The notes beneath the pieces were generated by a model. It saw only the letters and a list, made by a program, of their open reading frames with translations, was not told the DNA's origin and made no database searches. The translations under genes were made by a program, and so were the position numbers. This document shows, one piece after another, positions 1-6,270 of a stretch of DNA of 11,233 bases. The DNA is from Clostridiaceae bacterium (lineage in GTDB: Bacteria > Bacillota > Clostridia > Lachnospirales > Lachnospiraceae), in NCBI GenBank assembly GCA_018378255.1, contig JAGZXV010000188.1:1-11233 (forward strand), read 5' to 3'. Numbering within the stretch: the first letter of the stretch is position 1; every line of letters starts with the position of its first letter.

Positions 1-1015
1 CTTTCGCAAAGTTATCGATGCTGCGGTAAATTCCGTCCAGGCTGTCCGGCACCGTATCGATAAAGCAGGAAGAGAGCTGGTGGTAGGGCTTTCTGGCATT
101 GGAAAGGGTGGGGGTTGCCATGGTCACCTTTAAAGACCCCAGCATGTGATAGAAACGCCGTACCCATTGATCCCTGCCTGTCTTTTCCTTCATAGCCAGA
201 TGCATGGCAATGCCCAAGAACATCTCCTGAGGTGTTTCTAATGGTACATTGGCATGATCCCTGATCACATATCTGCCAAGCAGCAGTTCCAGGCCGGAAT
301 AATTAAAGAGTTTATTATTTTCCTCATTCAAATATCCTTCATATAAATCGATTTCCTGTTTTGTATAATTCTCCAGGATATAACTTCCATAAAGGCCTTC
401 TCCTGTGAGATAAACGATTTTATCATACAGGTTCCTGATCTGGCAGCGGTCTAACTGGGATTTCAGATTCATATTAAATTGAAACATCAAAAATCTGGCC
501 GCAATCATCTCCCAGGCCGGGGCCTCCTGAGTAGTAAGTTCTACAGAAGCCTGTATTAAAATTCCCAGGTTTTCTTTGCTTGTCATCCCCTCTTTATGAA
601 AGGCGCAAAGCTTAGTCAAAAGATGCTCCAGATGATAGGTGAGATCGGAAAATTCCTTCTGAATCTCTTTAAAAATCGAATTGAGCTGCTCCATGCCCGG
701 AAAATAGCCCATCAATTTTTGACGGACTTCCCTTTCTTTGCTCCGCTCATTGCGGTATAAGATAAAACTTTTTACTGCTTCATAATAGTTCATCTCTATC
801 AGGGTTTTCTCCACCTGATCCTGAATTGTCTCCACCTGGAGAGGCACTCCTTTTTCCGTCAGAGATGCGACTTTTGCCTCTGCCGCAGACGTAATCCGTT
901 CCAGTTCTTCCTGTGTATACTCCTGCTTCACGCTGGCAAATGCCAGGCAGATCACGCGGCGGATTTTTTCCGGCATGTAGGGTTCGGTCTGACCATTTCT
1001 CTTAACAATTTCCAT
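1..1015 (-). CDS. nrdA: Ribonucleoside-diphosphate reductase large (alpha) chain, N-terminal part
   Basis: Class I ribonucleotide reductase large subunit, which makes deoxyribonucleotides from ribonucleoside diphosphates in the cytoplasm together with a radical-bearing beta subunit. The gene is read on the minus strand and is cut by the left edge of the window, leaving 338 residues. Residues 3 to about 95 are an ATP-cone, the allosteric activity domain, starting with the typical KRNGQTEPYMPEKIRRVI. The alpha-chain core follows, with the motif MATPTLSNARKP (299-310) and then LSSCFIDTVPDSLDGIY. Cys317 there matches the active-site cysteine that lies in the equivalent position in E. coli NrdA (Cys225). 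The ATG at 1013-1015 was chosen because the ATP-cone starts right after it and an AGGATGG ribosome site lies about 9 nt upstream. The family is certain from the motifs. The exact subclass (NrdA against NrdE naming) is set by the ATP-cone and is slightly less certain. The beta-subunit gene would be expected beyond the left edge. Confidence 0.93.
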   Translation of the reverse strand, partial: MEIVKRNGQTEPYMPEKIRRVICLAFASVKQEYTQEELERITSAAEAKVASLTEKGVPLQVETIQDQVEKTLIEMNYYEAVKSFILYRNERSKEREVRQKLMGYFPGMEQLNSIFKEIQKEFSDLTYHLEHLLTKLCAFHKEGMTSKENLGILIQASVELTTQEAPAWEMIAARFLMFQFNMNLKSQLDRCQIRNLYDKIVYLTGEGLYGSYILENYTKQEIDLYEGYLNEENNKLFNYSGLELLLGRYVIRDHANVPLETPQEMFLGIAMHLAMKEKTGRDQWVRRFYHMLGSLKVTMATPTLSNARKPYHQLSSCFIDTVPDSLDGIYRSIDNFAK

Positions 1016-1065
1016 TTTCTATTACCATCCTGCATCTTTATATTAATATTAGTTATTGTTATTAA

Positions 1066-1094
1066 ATAATACCACAAGATATAGAGGCATGCAA
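1066..1094 (-). promoter_or_regulatory. Candidate sigma-A promoter of nrdA
   Basis: On the minus strand a TTGCAT (-35, 1089-1094) is followed after exactly 17 bp by TATTAT (-10, 1066-1071). The -10 matches the consensus at 5 of 6 bases and the -35 at 3 of 6. The start codon lies about 50 nt beyond the -10. No better pair was seen in the 120 bp upstream of nrdA. Confidence 0.5.
1072..1087. promoter_or_regulatory. Candidate NrdR box in the nrdA promoter
   Basis: The 16 bases CCACAAGATATAGAGG match the known NrdR consensus ACACWATATATWGTGT at 12 positions. They sit exactly in the spacer between the -35 and -10 elements, where a bound repressor would block RNA polymerase. NrdR is the conserved repressor of ribonucleotide reductase genes and usually binds two boxes about 31-32 bp apart. 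A weaker second match (9 of 16) is at 1104-1119, which is 32 bp away. The first box is seen in the sequence; its use by NrdR is inferred. Confidence 0.45.
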
Positions 1095-1136
1095 CTATAT
1101 TTTGCTGTACATATGGGATTGGTTGGCAAGGGGTAC

Positions 1137-1425
1137 GCAGGAAATGGGATGGGAGCACAGGAGGGGAGGTTGACCGGGGCGTAACGGAAGTTTCCGGCTG
1201 CGGGATTCGGAGTTAAGATTTTCTAAGACCCTGGAATTTTGCTAAAAACGCAGGTCAAAATAAAACAACTCGCGGTAAAGCCGCTCAGACAATTTTATTT
1301 TGACCTGCAACGCAAAAATCCCATGGTCTAAGAAAAACTAAAACTCCTGCAAACGCAGCCGGAAACTTCCGTTACGCCCCGGACCCGGTCAGCCTCCCCT
1401 CCTGTGCTCCCATCCCATTTCCTGC
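1137..1425 (+). repeat. Giant foldback (long imperfect inverted repeat) E1, 289 bp
   Basis: The outer 33 nt (1137-1169) are a perfect inverted copy of 1393-1425. After one T.G position (1170/1392) 7 more pairs follow (1171-1177 with 1385-1391). Then comes a 6-nt bulge on the right (1379-1384) and another 25 perfect pairs (1178-1202 with 1354-1378). The fold continues less perfectly through 1203-1234 with 1321-1353. It tightens again to 16 perfect pairs (1250-1265 with 1293-1308) and ends in a small GCGG/CCGC hairpin (1272-1275 with 1281-1284). There is no convincing open reading frame, transposase or clear target-site duplication. Left arms are G-rich and right arms C-rich. I do not recognise the family. 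It could be a structured non-coding RNA, a MITE-like foldback element, or an oversized terminator or boundary element. The strand given is the one on which the mismatches favour RNA pairing. Confidence 0.9.
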
Positions 1426-1606
1426 TGTCTTTCTCCGCCTGATTAATTAAATAGATCTTTCTCACCGCAGAAATATCAGTCAGATACTCTTATTTTGTAC
1501 AATCTTTACTATTTAATAGCAAGCAATAAAAAATCTTAAACATTTTATTTATTAACCCATCTATAAGAGGGCATAAAACAAATTTCCTTAACGCACCCAG
1601 TACACA
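1426..1606. other. AT-rich spacer between the two foldbacks
   Basis: This 181-bp stretch is strongly AT-rich, unlike the GC-rich foldback arms on both sides. It contains no reading frame of note. A TATAAG (1562-1567) lies about 40 bp upstream of E2 on the plus strand and could be a -10 element, but no -35 is visible at a suitable distance. Nothing else was recognised. Confidence 0.5.
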
Positions 1607-1983
1607 GCCGGGATTCCTGTGGATGGGGAATGGATGGAGGACCGGAACGGAGGCCGGGCATCTTCCCGCATGTGATTTCCAGGGCTGCAGGAGGCCGGGG
1701 CAGGGGTGCGGTTCCAGCGATTTGTTCCGGTCGTCGGCAGCTCTTAGGTGGATAGGAAGGGAAATGGAGGGGAAGCCGCTGACCTCAAAGTCAGCGGCTT
1801 AGAGAGCCTGAATTGAGAATTTCTCTTCAGAAATTCTCGATGAATGCTCTCGGTACCCTTCATTTTCCTTCCTATCCGCCTTAGAGCTGCCCCGGCCTCC
1901 TGCGGCCCTGGAAATCGCATGCGGGAAGATGCCCGGCCTCCGTTCCGGTCCTCCGTCCATTCCCCATCCACAGGAATCCCGGC
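1607..1983 (+). repeat. Giant foldback E2, 377 bp, with three-way-junction head
   Basis: Bases 1607-1702 pair with 1888-1983 over 96 positions without a gap. Only three positions are not Watson-Crick, and all are T on the left facing G on the right (1635/1955, 1673/1917, 1686/1904). The left arm then carries a 37-nt extra segment (about 1701-1737) bounded by CAG on both sides and absent from the right arm. The stem resumes for 32 pairs (1740-1771 with 1856-1887), with three more G.T positions (1749/1878, 1761/1866, 1767/1860) and one T.T (1745/1882). At the top it opens into two hairpins (see the head entry). It lies 20 bp downstream of the stop codon of the solute-binding protein gene, between two minus-strand genes. 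No coding potential was recognised; frames through it on both strands are shadows of the palindrome. Its function is unknown to me: candidate structured RNA or foldback element. Confidence 0.92.
1772..1855 (+). other. Head of E2: two hairpins on a three-way junction
   Basis: Hairpin H1 pairs 1773-1783 with 1790-1800 (11 perfect pairs, 6-nt loop CTCAAA). Hairpin H2 pairs GAGAGC (1802-1807) with GCTCTC (1846-1851) and then 1813-1824 with 1829-1840 (12 pairs including one U.G at 1814/1839, 4-nt loop CTTC). The internal loop of H2 has adjacent G1810-A1843 and A1811-G1842 oppositions flanked by A-U pairs, which is the layout of a tandem G.A motif. Only 1 nt separates the main stem from H1, 1 nt separates H1 from H2, and 4 nt return from H2 to the main stem. 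This is a compact junction as seen in folded RNAs. The pairing is read directly; an RNA role is inferred. Confidence 0.7.
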
Positions 1984-2003
1984 GTAACTTTTACAAAAAA
2001 AAA

Positions 2004-3614
2004 TTATTTTTTAACAGCCGCAACCTTCTCAGCATAAGCCTTCTGCACAGCCTTCTCAGCAGTCTCCCCTCCTGCGTCTTTAAACTCTTCTACATACGTC
2101 TCAAAATAATCGATGGGCTTTACTCCTGTAATAATATCGAAATAAGCCTGTTCCGTTAAGGTGTCAAGTGTTGCAATTACATTTGAAAATTCTTCTACCG
2201 GAGGCGCATTGAAACGATAGTATCCGTTTCCGGTTACATCATGACCGAATTTTGTCTTCTGAGGTGTAATGTTTTCTGCCACCGTAACTGTGCTGCCAAA
2301 CCCTACCTGCAAAACGCCTTCTTTTCTCAGTTCTGTACCGTTCATCAGGCGGATGGGTCCGTGTTCAGACATCTCATAATGCTTTCCTTCCAATCCATAG
2401 TTTACCAACATAACATAATCCATATCTGCATAATAAGCGTCCAGCATAGCCAGGAAGGCATCCACTTTACGAGGATCGGACACGCCCTTTGTAGTTAAAC
2501 AGGTTAACCGTCCTGTAAGGTTCCATCCTTCTGTGCCTGATTTTCCATCCGGACCTACTGGTGCCGGCCCGATTACGATGTCAGCATCAGGATCAAGGCT
2601 TTTCAGCTCCTTCATACATACGCTCCAGTTGCTTTCATCCGAAGTATCTGTGCTGGCCTGTAAATAATGAGACGGCTGGGCAGAGGTCAAACCGATCTTG
2701 CCGTTCATAAAAGAATGGGACAGCCATGTATAGCCGCCATGGTTTTCACCTGTGATAAATTCTTTGTCCAGAATGCCTTTTTCATACCATTCATATAATT
2801 TGGCCAATGCCTTTTTAGCATCCGGGTGAATATATGGGAAAAAGGGAACATTGTCATCGCCAAGCTGCATCTCTTCGACTTTGAAACCAGGGCTGCCTCC
2901 GGTGACACAGCGAAGTCCATAAGCCCCAAACACGGCTCCAAAGGTGCGTTCAGCCATACCTGCCGTATCCTTCTTTCCGTTTCCATCCGGGTCGTCTTCT
3001 ACAAAAGCGGTGAGGACTTTCTCATAATCCTCAAGCGTTTCCGGAACCTCCAGCCCCAGCCGGTCCAGCCAGTCTTTTCTCCAGAACATCGCCATAGGAA
3101 CTGCGTCCATAGGATTTGTTACCCCGTAATTTTTCCCCTTATATATCATGGTACTCCATAACGTTCCATCATCGTATTGATCCGCCACAGCCGCATAATG
3201 AGGCGCTTTTTCACGGATTAATTCGATTGGGAGTTCACCGAGTATACCGCCGTCCACATAGGTAGGAAGCAGTGATAAATCATTTACCACCAGCACATCC
3301 GGCATCTCTCCGCCGGCAAACCGTACATTCAGATTCTCCTGGAATTTATTGGAATCCACATACCATGTTTTTAAATCAATATTAAAACGTTCCTCAATCA
3401 TTTTAACAACTTCCGCATTGTCATCAACTTCTGCTGAAGTCTCCCCAACCAGCCACTCCATCTGAACCGGTTCTTCTTTTGCTTCTGCTGCTGCCGTTTG
3501 CTTCGCTGTCGTTGACGCCGCCTCCTTATCAGAGGATCCACACCCCGCCAATGATGTAACTGTAATTACCGATACCATGACGCCAGCCATAATCTGCTTT
3601 AATGACTTTCTCAT
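2004..3614 (-). CDS. Extracellular solute-binding lipoprotein of an ABC importer (YtcQ/LipO-like, family 1)
   Basis: A 536-residue surface lipoprotein that should capture a carbohydrate or similar solute for an ABC importer. Residues 1-25 are a lipoprotein signal: basic start MRKSLKQ, hydrophobic core, and lipobox SLAGC with the lipidated Cys25. A low-complexity Ala/Thr/Glu linker (about 27-48) leads to the binding fold. Family traits include GGEMPDVLVVNDLS (101-114), YGVTNPMDAVPMAMFWRKDW (163-182) and an EF-hand-like loop DPDGNGKKDT (208-217) of the kind that binds calcium in such proteins. The start at 3614 was chosen because the signal peptide begins there and a GAAGGAGAAG ribosome site is correctly placed; the frame stays open 29 codons further upstream, which would spoil the signal peptide. 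No permease or ATPase gene is adjacent, so it is an orphan here and its ligand cannot be named. A run of nine Ts directly follows the stop codon in the reading direction. Confidence 0.88.
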   Translation of the reverse strand: MRKSLKQIMAGVMVSVITVTSLAGCGSSDKEAASTTAKQTAAAEAKEEPVQMEWLVGETSAEVDDNAEVVKMIEERFNIDLKTWYVDSNKFQENLNVRFAGGEMPDVLVVNDLSLLPTYVDGGILGELPIELIREKAPHYAAVADQYDDGTLWSTMIYKGKNYGVTNPMDAVPMAMFWRKDWLDRLGLEVPETLEDYEKVLTAFVEDDPDGNGKKDTAGMAERTFGAVFGAYGLRCVTGGSPGFKVEEMQLGDDNVPFFPYIHPDAKKALAKLYEWYEKGILDKEFITGENHGGYTWLSHSFMNGKIGLTSAQPSHYLQASTDTSDESNWSVCMKELKSLDPDADIVIGPAPVGPDGKSGTEGWNLTGRLTCLTTKGVSDPRKVDAFLAMLDAYYADMDYVMLVNYGLEGKHYEMSEHGPIRLMNGTELRKEGVLQVGFGSTVTVAENITPQKTKFGHDVTGNGYYRFNAPPVEEFSNVIATLDTLTEQAYFDIITGVKPIDYFETYVEEFKDAGGETAEKAVQKAYAEKVAAVKK

Positions 3615-3769
3615 ACATTCTTCTCCTTCTGCCGCATAATAGCTAAAAGTCAGATAACCGTCCTGCCGGTAATACCGTTGGCGCCTTCCACGGTTTACCA
3701 CGCCGTCGATTACTCTGAATTCATGGTATCATATCGATTTTATATTCGCAATTAGGAACATTTTGTGGA
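3615..3769 (-). other. Long untranslated leader of the solute-binding protein gene
   Basis: About 150 nt lie between the candidate promoter and the start codon. On the minus strand it has several short self-complementary words, for example GGCG with CGCC enclosing GGTAAACC, and GGTATTACC. I could not match it to a known riboswitch class. It is listed because its length leaves room for a regulatory RNA, but nothing more can be supported. Confidence 0.25.
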
Positions 3770-3799
3770 ATACTACTTTTTTTGAAGCTGTAATTTCAA
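3770..3799 (-). promoter_or_regulatory. Candidate promoter of the solute-binding protein gene
   Basis: On the minus strand TTGAAA (3794-3799, 5 of 6 to the -35 consensus) is followed after 18 bp, including a run of seven As, by TAGTAT (3770-3775, 4 of 6 to the -10 consensus). It points at the lipoprotein gene. It is the best pair seen in this divergent intergenic region for that strand. Confidence 0.35.
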
Positions 3800-3948
3800 G
3801 CTTTTTTAAAGTATTTATGATACTATTTTGTAAATATATAACAGTTTTCAAAAAATTGCCATTAAAGCAGGGATTTGTGTCTCTCCTCCAAATGGGGAAT
3901 ACCAATTGTGGGCCTGGGAACAAAAACCTGTTCAGCCGTGATTTCCTC
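3800..3948. other. Divergent intergenic DNA without recognised features
   Basis: This stretch separates the minus-strand lipoprotein gene from the plus-strand regulator gene. It is AT-rich toward its left end. Two short frames cross it (3729-3923 minus and 3763-4041 plus), but their ribosome sites and composition do not support genes. A TGTAAATATATAACA word (3830-3844) resembles a catabolite (cre) site only in its ends and lacks the central CG. Confidence 0.4.
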
Positions 3949-3977
3949 TTGTATTGTCCTGGCCGCCGAATTATAAT
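3949..3977 (+). promoter_or_regulatory. Candidate promoter of the regulator/kinase genes
   Basis: TTGTAT (3949-3954) and a perfect TATAAT (3972-3977) are separated by 17 bp, giving a leader of roughly 125 nt before the regulator start at 4108. A second TATAAT occurs at 3994-3999 without a good -35. The -10 is strong and the -35 is weak (3 of 6). Confidence 0.45.
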
Positions 3978-4052
3978 TTATCTGTCAGGATTCTATAATC
4001 TGACTAACAAAAAGCCGCCGGGCAATTTCAGGCGCGGCTGACAGATTGTGAT

Positions 4053-4096
4053 CCGGCCGGCGCTAAACCGATAAAAAGCCTTTATATGGCCGGAGG
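4053..4096 (+). promoter_or_regulatory. Hairpin overlapping the ribosome site of the response regulator gene
   Basis: CCGGCC (4053-4058) is perfectly complementary to GGCCGG (4088-4093), and the last two bases of that arm are the first two of the GGAGG ribosome site (4092-4096). Inside the loop ATAAA (4071-4075) can pair with TTTAT (4081-4085). Folding could partly hide the ribosome site. The pairing is seen; translational control is inferred. Confidence 0.35.
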
Positions 4097-4107
4097 AAAG
4101 AACTTAT

Positions 4108-4824
4108 ATGATGAAAACAGAAAATAAAATCCTTCTGGTCGATGATGAAAAAGACATCCTCGATCTGATGCAGGAAACACTTCAAAAGGAGGGCTTTCCC
4201 TCCATCAAAAGGGCCAGCACCGGAATGGATGCGGTAAACATCTGCCGGGAATTTGACCCTGATGTTATTATACTGGACGTAATGCTGCCTGATATGGACG
4301 GATTGGAGGTCTGCAGGCAAATCCGGGAGTTTTCTTACTGCTCCATCCTTTTCCTTTCTTCTAAAAATGACGAAATAGATAAAATCCTCGGCCTCTCCTC
4401 AGGAGGTGACGATTACATTACCAAACCATTCAGTCCCCGGGAAGCAGTGTTCCGCGTAAAGGCCCAGCTCCGCCGGCGGCAGTATCAAACATCCGCGCGT
4501 TTGGACAATGAATCTCACTTAACCGCCGGCCCTCTGTCCATAGATAAAGACAGCAGCCGCGCTTATAAAAACGGGCAGGAGATCGGACTGACCGGACGGG
4601 AATATCTCCTGCTCACCTATCTCATGGAAAATGCGGATAAAATCATCAGCAAAGAACGGATCTATGAGCAGGTTTGGGGCGAATACAGCAGCATTTGTGA
4701 CAACACCATCATGGTCCATATCCGCCACCTTCGTGAAAAGATCGAGGATGATCCATCCAATCCCCGGCAGCTCATTACAGTAAAAGGCTTGGGCTACAAG
4801 CTTAGAAAAGGACTGGTTAAATGA
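4108..4824 (+). CDS. Response regulator, OmpR/PhoB family
   Basis: A 238-residue cytoplasmic two-component regulator that binds DNA when phosphorylated by the kinase encoded next to it. The receiver domain (about 6-118) has the acidic pair Asp12-Asp13, phosphoacceptor Asp57 in LDVMLPDMDG, switch residue Ser84 and the conserved Lys106 in the TKPF motif. The C-terminal winged-helix DNA-binding domain (about 138-236) carries LTGREYLLLTYLMEN, the recognition-helix region DNTIMVHIRHLREKIE and the closing TVKGLGYKL. All key residues are present. The start at 4108 is 11 nt after a strong GGAGG. A second ATG immediately follows, so one residue of uncertainty remains. Its stop overlaps the start of the kinase gene, so the two are translationally coupled. 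The likely target is the ATTAAGGTT repeat cluster ahead of the transporter genes, by analogy with other OmpR-family regulators that bind direct repeats about one helical turn apart. Confidence 0.95.
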   Translation: MMKTENKILLVDDEKDILDLMQETLQKEGFPSIKRASTGMDAVNICREFDPDVIILDVMLPDMDGLEVCRQIREFSYCSILFLSSKNDEIDKILGLSSGGDDYITKPFSPREAVFRVKAQLRRRQYQTSARLDNESHLTAGPLSIDKDSSRAYKNGQEIGLTGREYLLLTYLMENADKIISKERIYEQVWGEYSSICDNTIMVHIRHLREKIEDDPSNPRQLITVKGLGYKLRKGLVK

Positions 4825-6227
4825 AAGCTTCAGGCTACCGCACCATACTTCACATTTACCTGATTTTCTTTCTGTCCCTGCTCGGCGCCATTTTGCTGGC
4901 AGGCGCTCTTCTCTTTCTGGCAATTACCGTTCAAAAACCAGATGGTTCAACTGCAAGAAGCGACTGGCCCAAAACGTTTACTGAGGATTTCAAAAAACAG
5001 ATCCTCCTTACCGGCCCCTCGCCGCAGATTACACAGAAAGGATTGGAACTTCTGGAAGAACATGAGATTGGCATACAGGTTTTGGATGCTTTGGGCCATG
5101 AGGTTTACAGTTTCCAAAAGCCGGGACAGGCCGCTTTGGAATATTCCTCTGTGGATTTAGCCCATCTCCTTCAGTCAGACAGTTCAAAAAACGGCGGCCC
5201 AACGGCACTGACCGGAATCGTTTCCGGCGGTGGAAACGATTATGTCTTCATTTTGTTTTTCCCTTTGAACGTCTCCAAAATCACCATGTATCTCAACGGC
5301 GAACGGTTTACAGGCGGTAAGAATATCATCCTGCCGGTTTTGGCAGTTTTATTTGCAGCCGTTTTGTTTTCTGGTGTTTTTTATGGATTTTGGTCGGCAG
5401 GAGCTATAAAGCGTCTTTCCTCTTCCATTCAGGATATTTCGCTGCGCTGTTATCATCCGGTTCAGGATCGTGGGCCGTTTCATGACCTCTATGACAGCCT
5501 GAATACCCTGGATGAGGAAATCAGGGCCGGGGACCAGCTGAAAGCACAGACTGAAAAGCTGCGGGAGGAATGGATTGCCAACATGACCCATGATTTGAAA
5601 ACACCCCTGTCCCCGGTCAAAGGTTATGCGGAACTTCTTTTATCTTCCGGCAAAACAGAAGAAGAACAATGCAGACGTTATGCCAGTGTCATACTGAAAA
5701 ATGCTTCATATATGGAAACGCTTATTGACGATCTGAAACTGGTCTACCAATTAAAAAACGGGATTCTGCCTTTACACCCTGTAAACCAGAACATGGTACG
5801 TTTTCTGAAAGAGCTGGCCATCGATATTCTGAATATTCCGGAATATGAACGACGGATTCTTCATTTTGAATGCACAATAGAAACAATTACCTATCCATTC
5901 GATCAAACCCTCATGACCCGGGCCCTTCGGAACCTGATCATCAATGCCTTTGAGCATGGAGGAGAAACTACAGAGGTCACGCTCAGGCTTGTGCCGTCCG
6001 GTATCTCTTTAAAAATCTATGTGTCCGACAATGGAAAAGGCATGGAGCCGGAAACTGTTAATCACCTTTTTGAACGCTATTACCGGGGAACCGGCGCCGG
6101 ACAAAAGGCGGAAGGCACCGGGTTAGGTCTGGCAATCGCTAAAAATATCATCGAACTCCATCGCGGCACAATTTCCGTTTCCAGCGCCCCTTCGGCCGGA
6201 ACCGAATTTCTGGTCGAATTGCCGTAA
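4821..6227 (+). CDS. Membrane sensor histidine kinase
   Basis: A 468-residue sensor kinase that autophosphorylates on His and passes the phosphate to the regulator encoded just before it (ATGA overlap of start and stop). Transmembrane helix 1 is about residues 9-36. An outside domain of about 130 residues follows (about 38-167), then helix 2 (about 169-192) and a short linker in the HAMP position. The dimerisation/phosphoacceptor segment has His257 in MTHDLKTPLSPVKGYAELL. The ATPase domain has Asn375 in NLIINAFEHG (N box), DNGKGM (403-408, G1), LFERYYRG (F box) and GTGLGLAIAK (432-441, G2). Every catalytic motif is intact. The sizeable external domain separates it from the short BceS-like intramembrane kinases that often accompany peptide-detoxifying transporters, so it may sense its signal directly. 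The signal itself cannot be read from the sequence. Confidence 0.94.
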   Translation: MKASGYRTILHIYLIFFLSLLGAILLAGALLFLAITVQKPDGSTARSDWPKTFTEDFKKQILLTGPSPQITQKGLELLEEHEIGIQVLDALGHEVYSFQKPGQAALEYSSVDLAHLLQSDSSKNGGPTALTGIVSGGGNDYVFILFFPLNVSKITMYLNGERFTGGKNIILPVLAVLFAAVLFSGVFYGFWSAGAIKRLSSSIQDISLRCYHPVQDRGPFHDLYDSLNTLDEEIRAGDQLKAQTEKLREEWIANMTHDLKTPLSPVKGYAELLLSSGKTEEEQCRRYASVILKNASYMETLIDDLKLVYQLKNGILPLHPVNQNMVRFLKELAIDILNIPEYERRILHFECTIETITYPFDQTLMTRALRNLIINAFEHGGETTEVTLRLVPSGISLKIYVSDNGKGMEPETVNHLFERYYRGTGAGQKAEGTGLGLAIAKNIIELHRGTISVSSAPSAGTEFLVELP

Positions 6228-6268
6228 ATTAAGGTTAATTAAGGTTATCTGAATATAAGATTAAGGTT
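6227..6268 (+). promoter_or_regulatory. Three ATTAAGGTT direct repeats: candidate regulator-binding site and promoter of the transporter genes
   Basis: ATTAAGGTT occurs exactly three times, at 6228-6236, 6238-6246 and 6260-6268. The starts are 10 and 22 bp apart, so all lie on about the same face of the helix. The first two form a perfect tandem 10-mer. A TATAAG (6254-6259) 7 bp after the second copy could be a -10 element lacking a good -35. That layout is typical of promoters activated by OmpR-family regulators bound over the -35 region. The repeats are read directly; binding by the adjacent regulator is inferred. Confidence 0.5.
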
Positions 6269-6270
6269 GA

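Noticed and set aside
1146..1169. G-quadruplex in the G-rich left arm of E1
   Set aside because: Only three runs of three or more Gs occur in the segment, and the arm has a perfect partner strand that would outcompete such a fold.
1744..1971. 75-codon frame on the minus strand inside E2
   Set aside because: It lies entirely within the palindromic arms, has no ribosome site of note and no recognisable protein character; the bases are explained by the foldback.
1137..1983. E1 and E2 as MITEs with target-site duplications
   Set aside because: No matching direct repeats flank either foldback and the ends of E1 and E2 differ, so a transposition origin is not supported by this window, though not excluded.
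1929..2159. 76-codon frame on the plus strand from the E2 right arm into the lipoprotein gene
   Set aside because: It is antisense to the end of the solute-binding protein gene and starts inside the foldback arm.
3615..3720. Known riboswitch in the lipoprotein gene leader
   Set aside because: I compared it with the conserved cores I remember (c-di-GMP-I/GEMM, ykkC) and found no match.
3830..3844. Possible cre (CcpA) site for the solute-binding protein gene
   Set aside because: The ends resemble cre but the obligatory central CG is missing.
3729..4041. Two overlapping short frames on opposite strands in the divergent spacer
   Set aside because: Both lack good ribosome sites and look like translated AT-rich intergenic DNA; the plus-strand one also overlaps the regulator's promoter.
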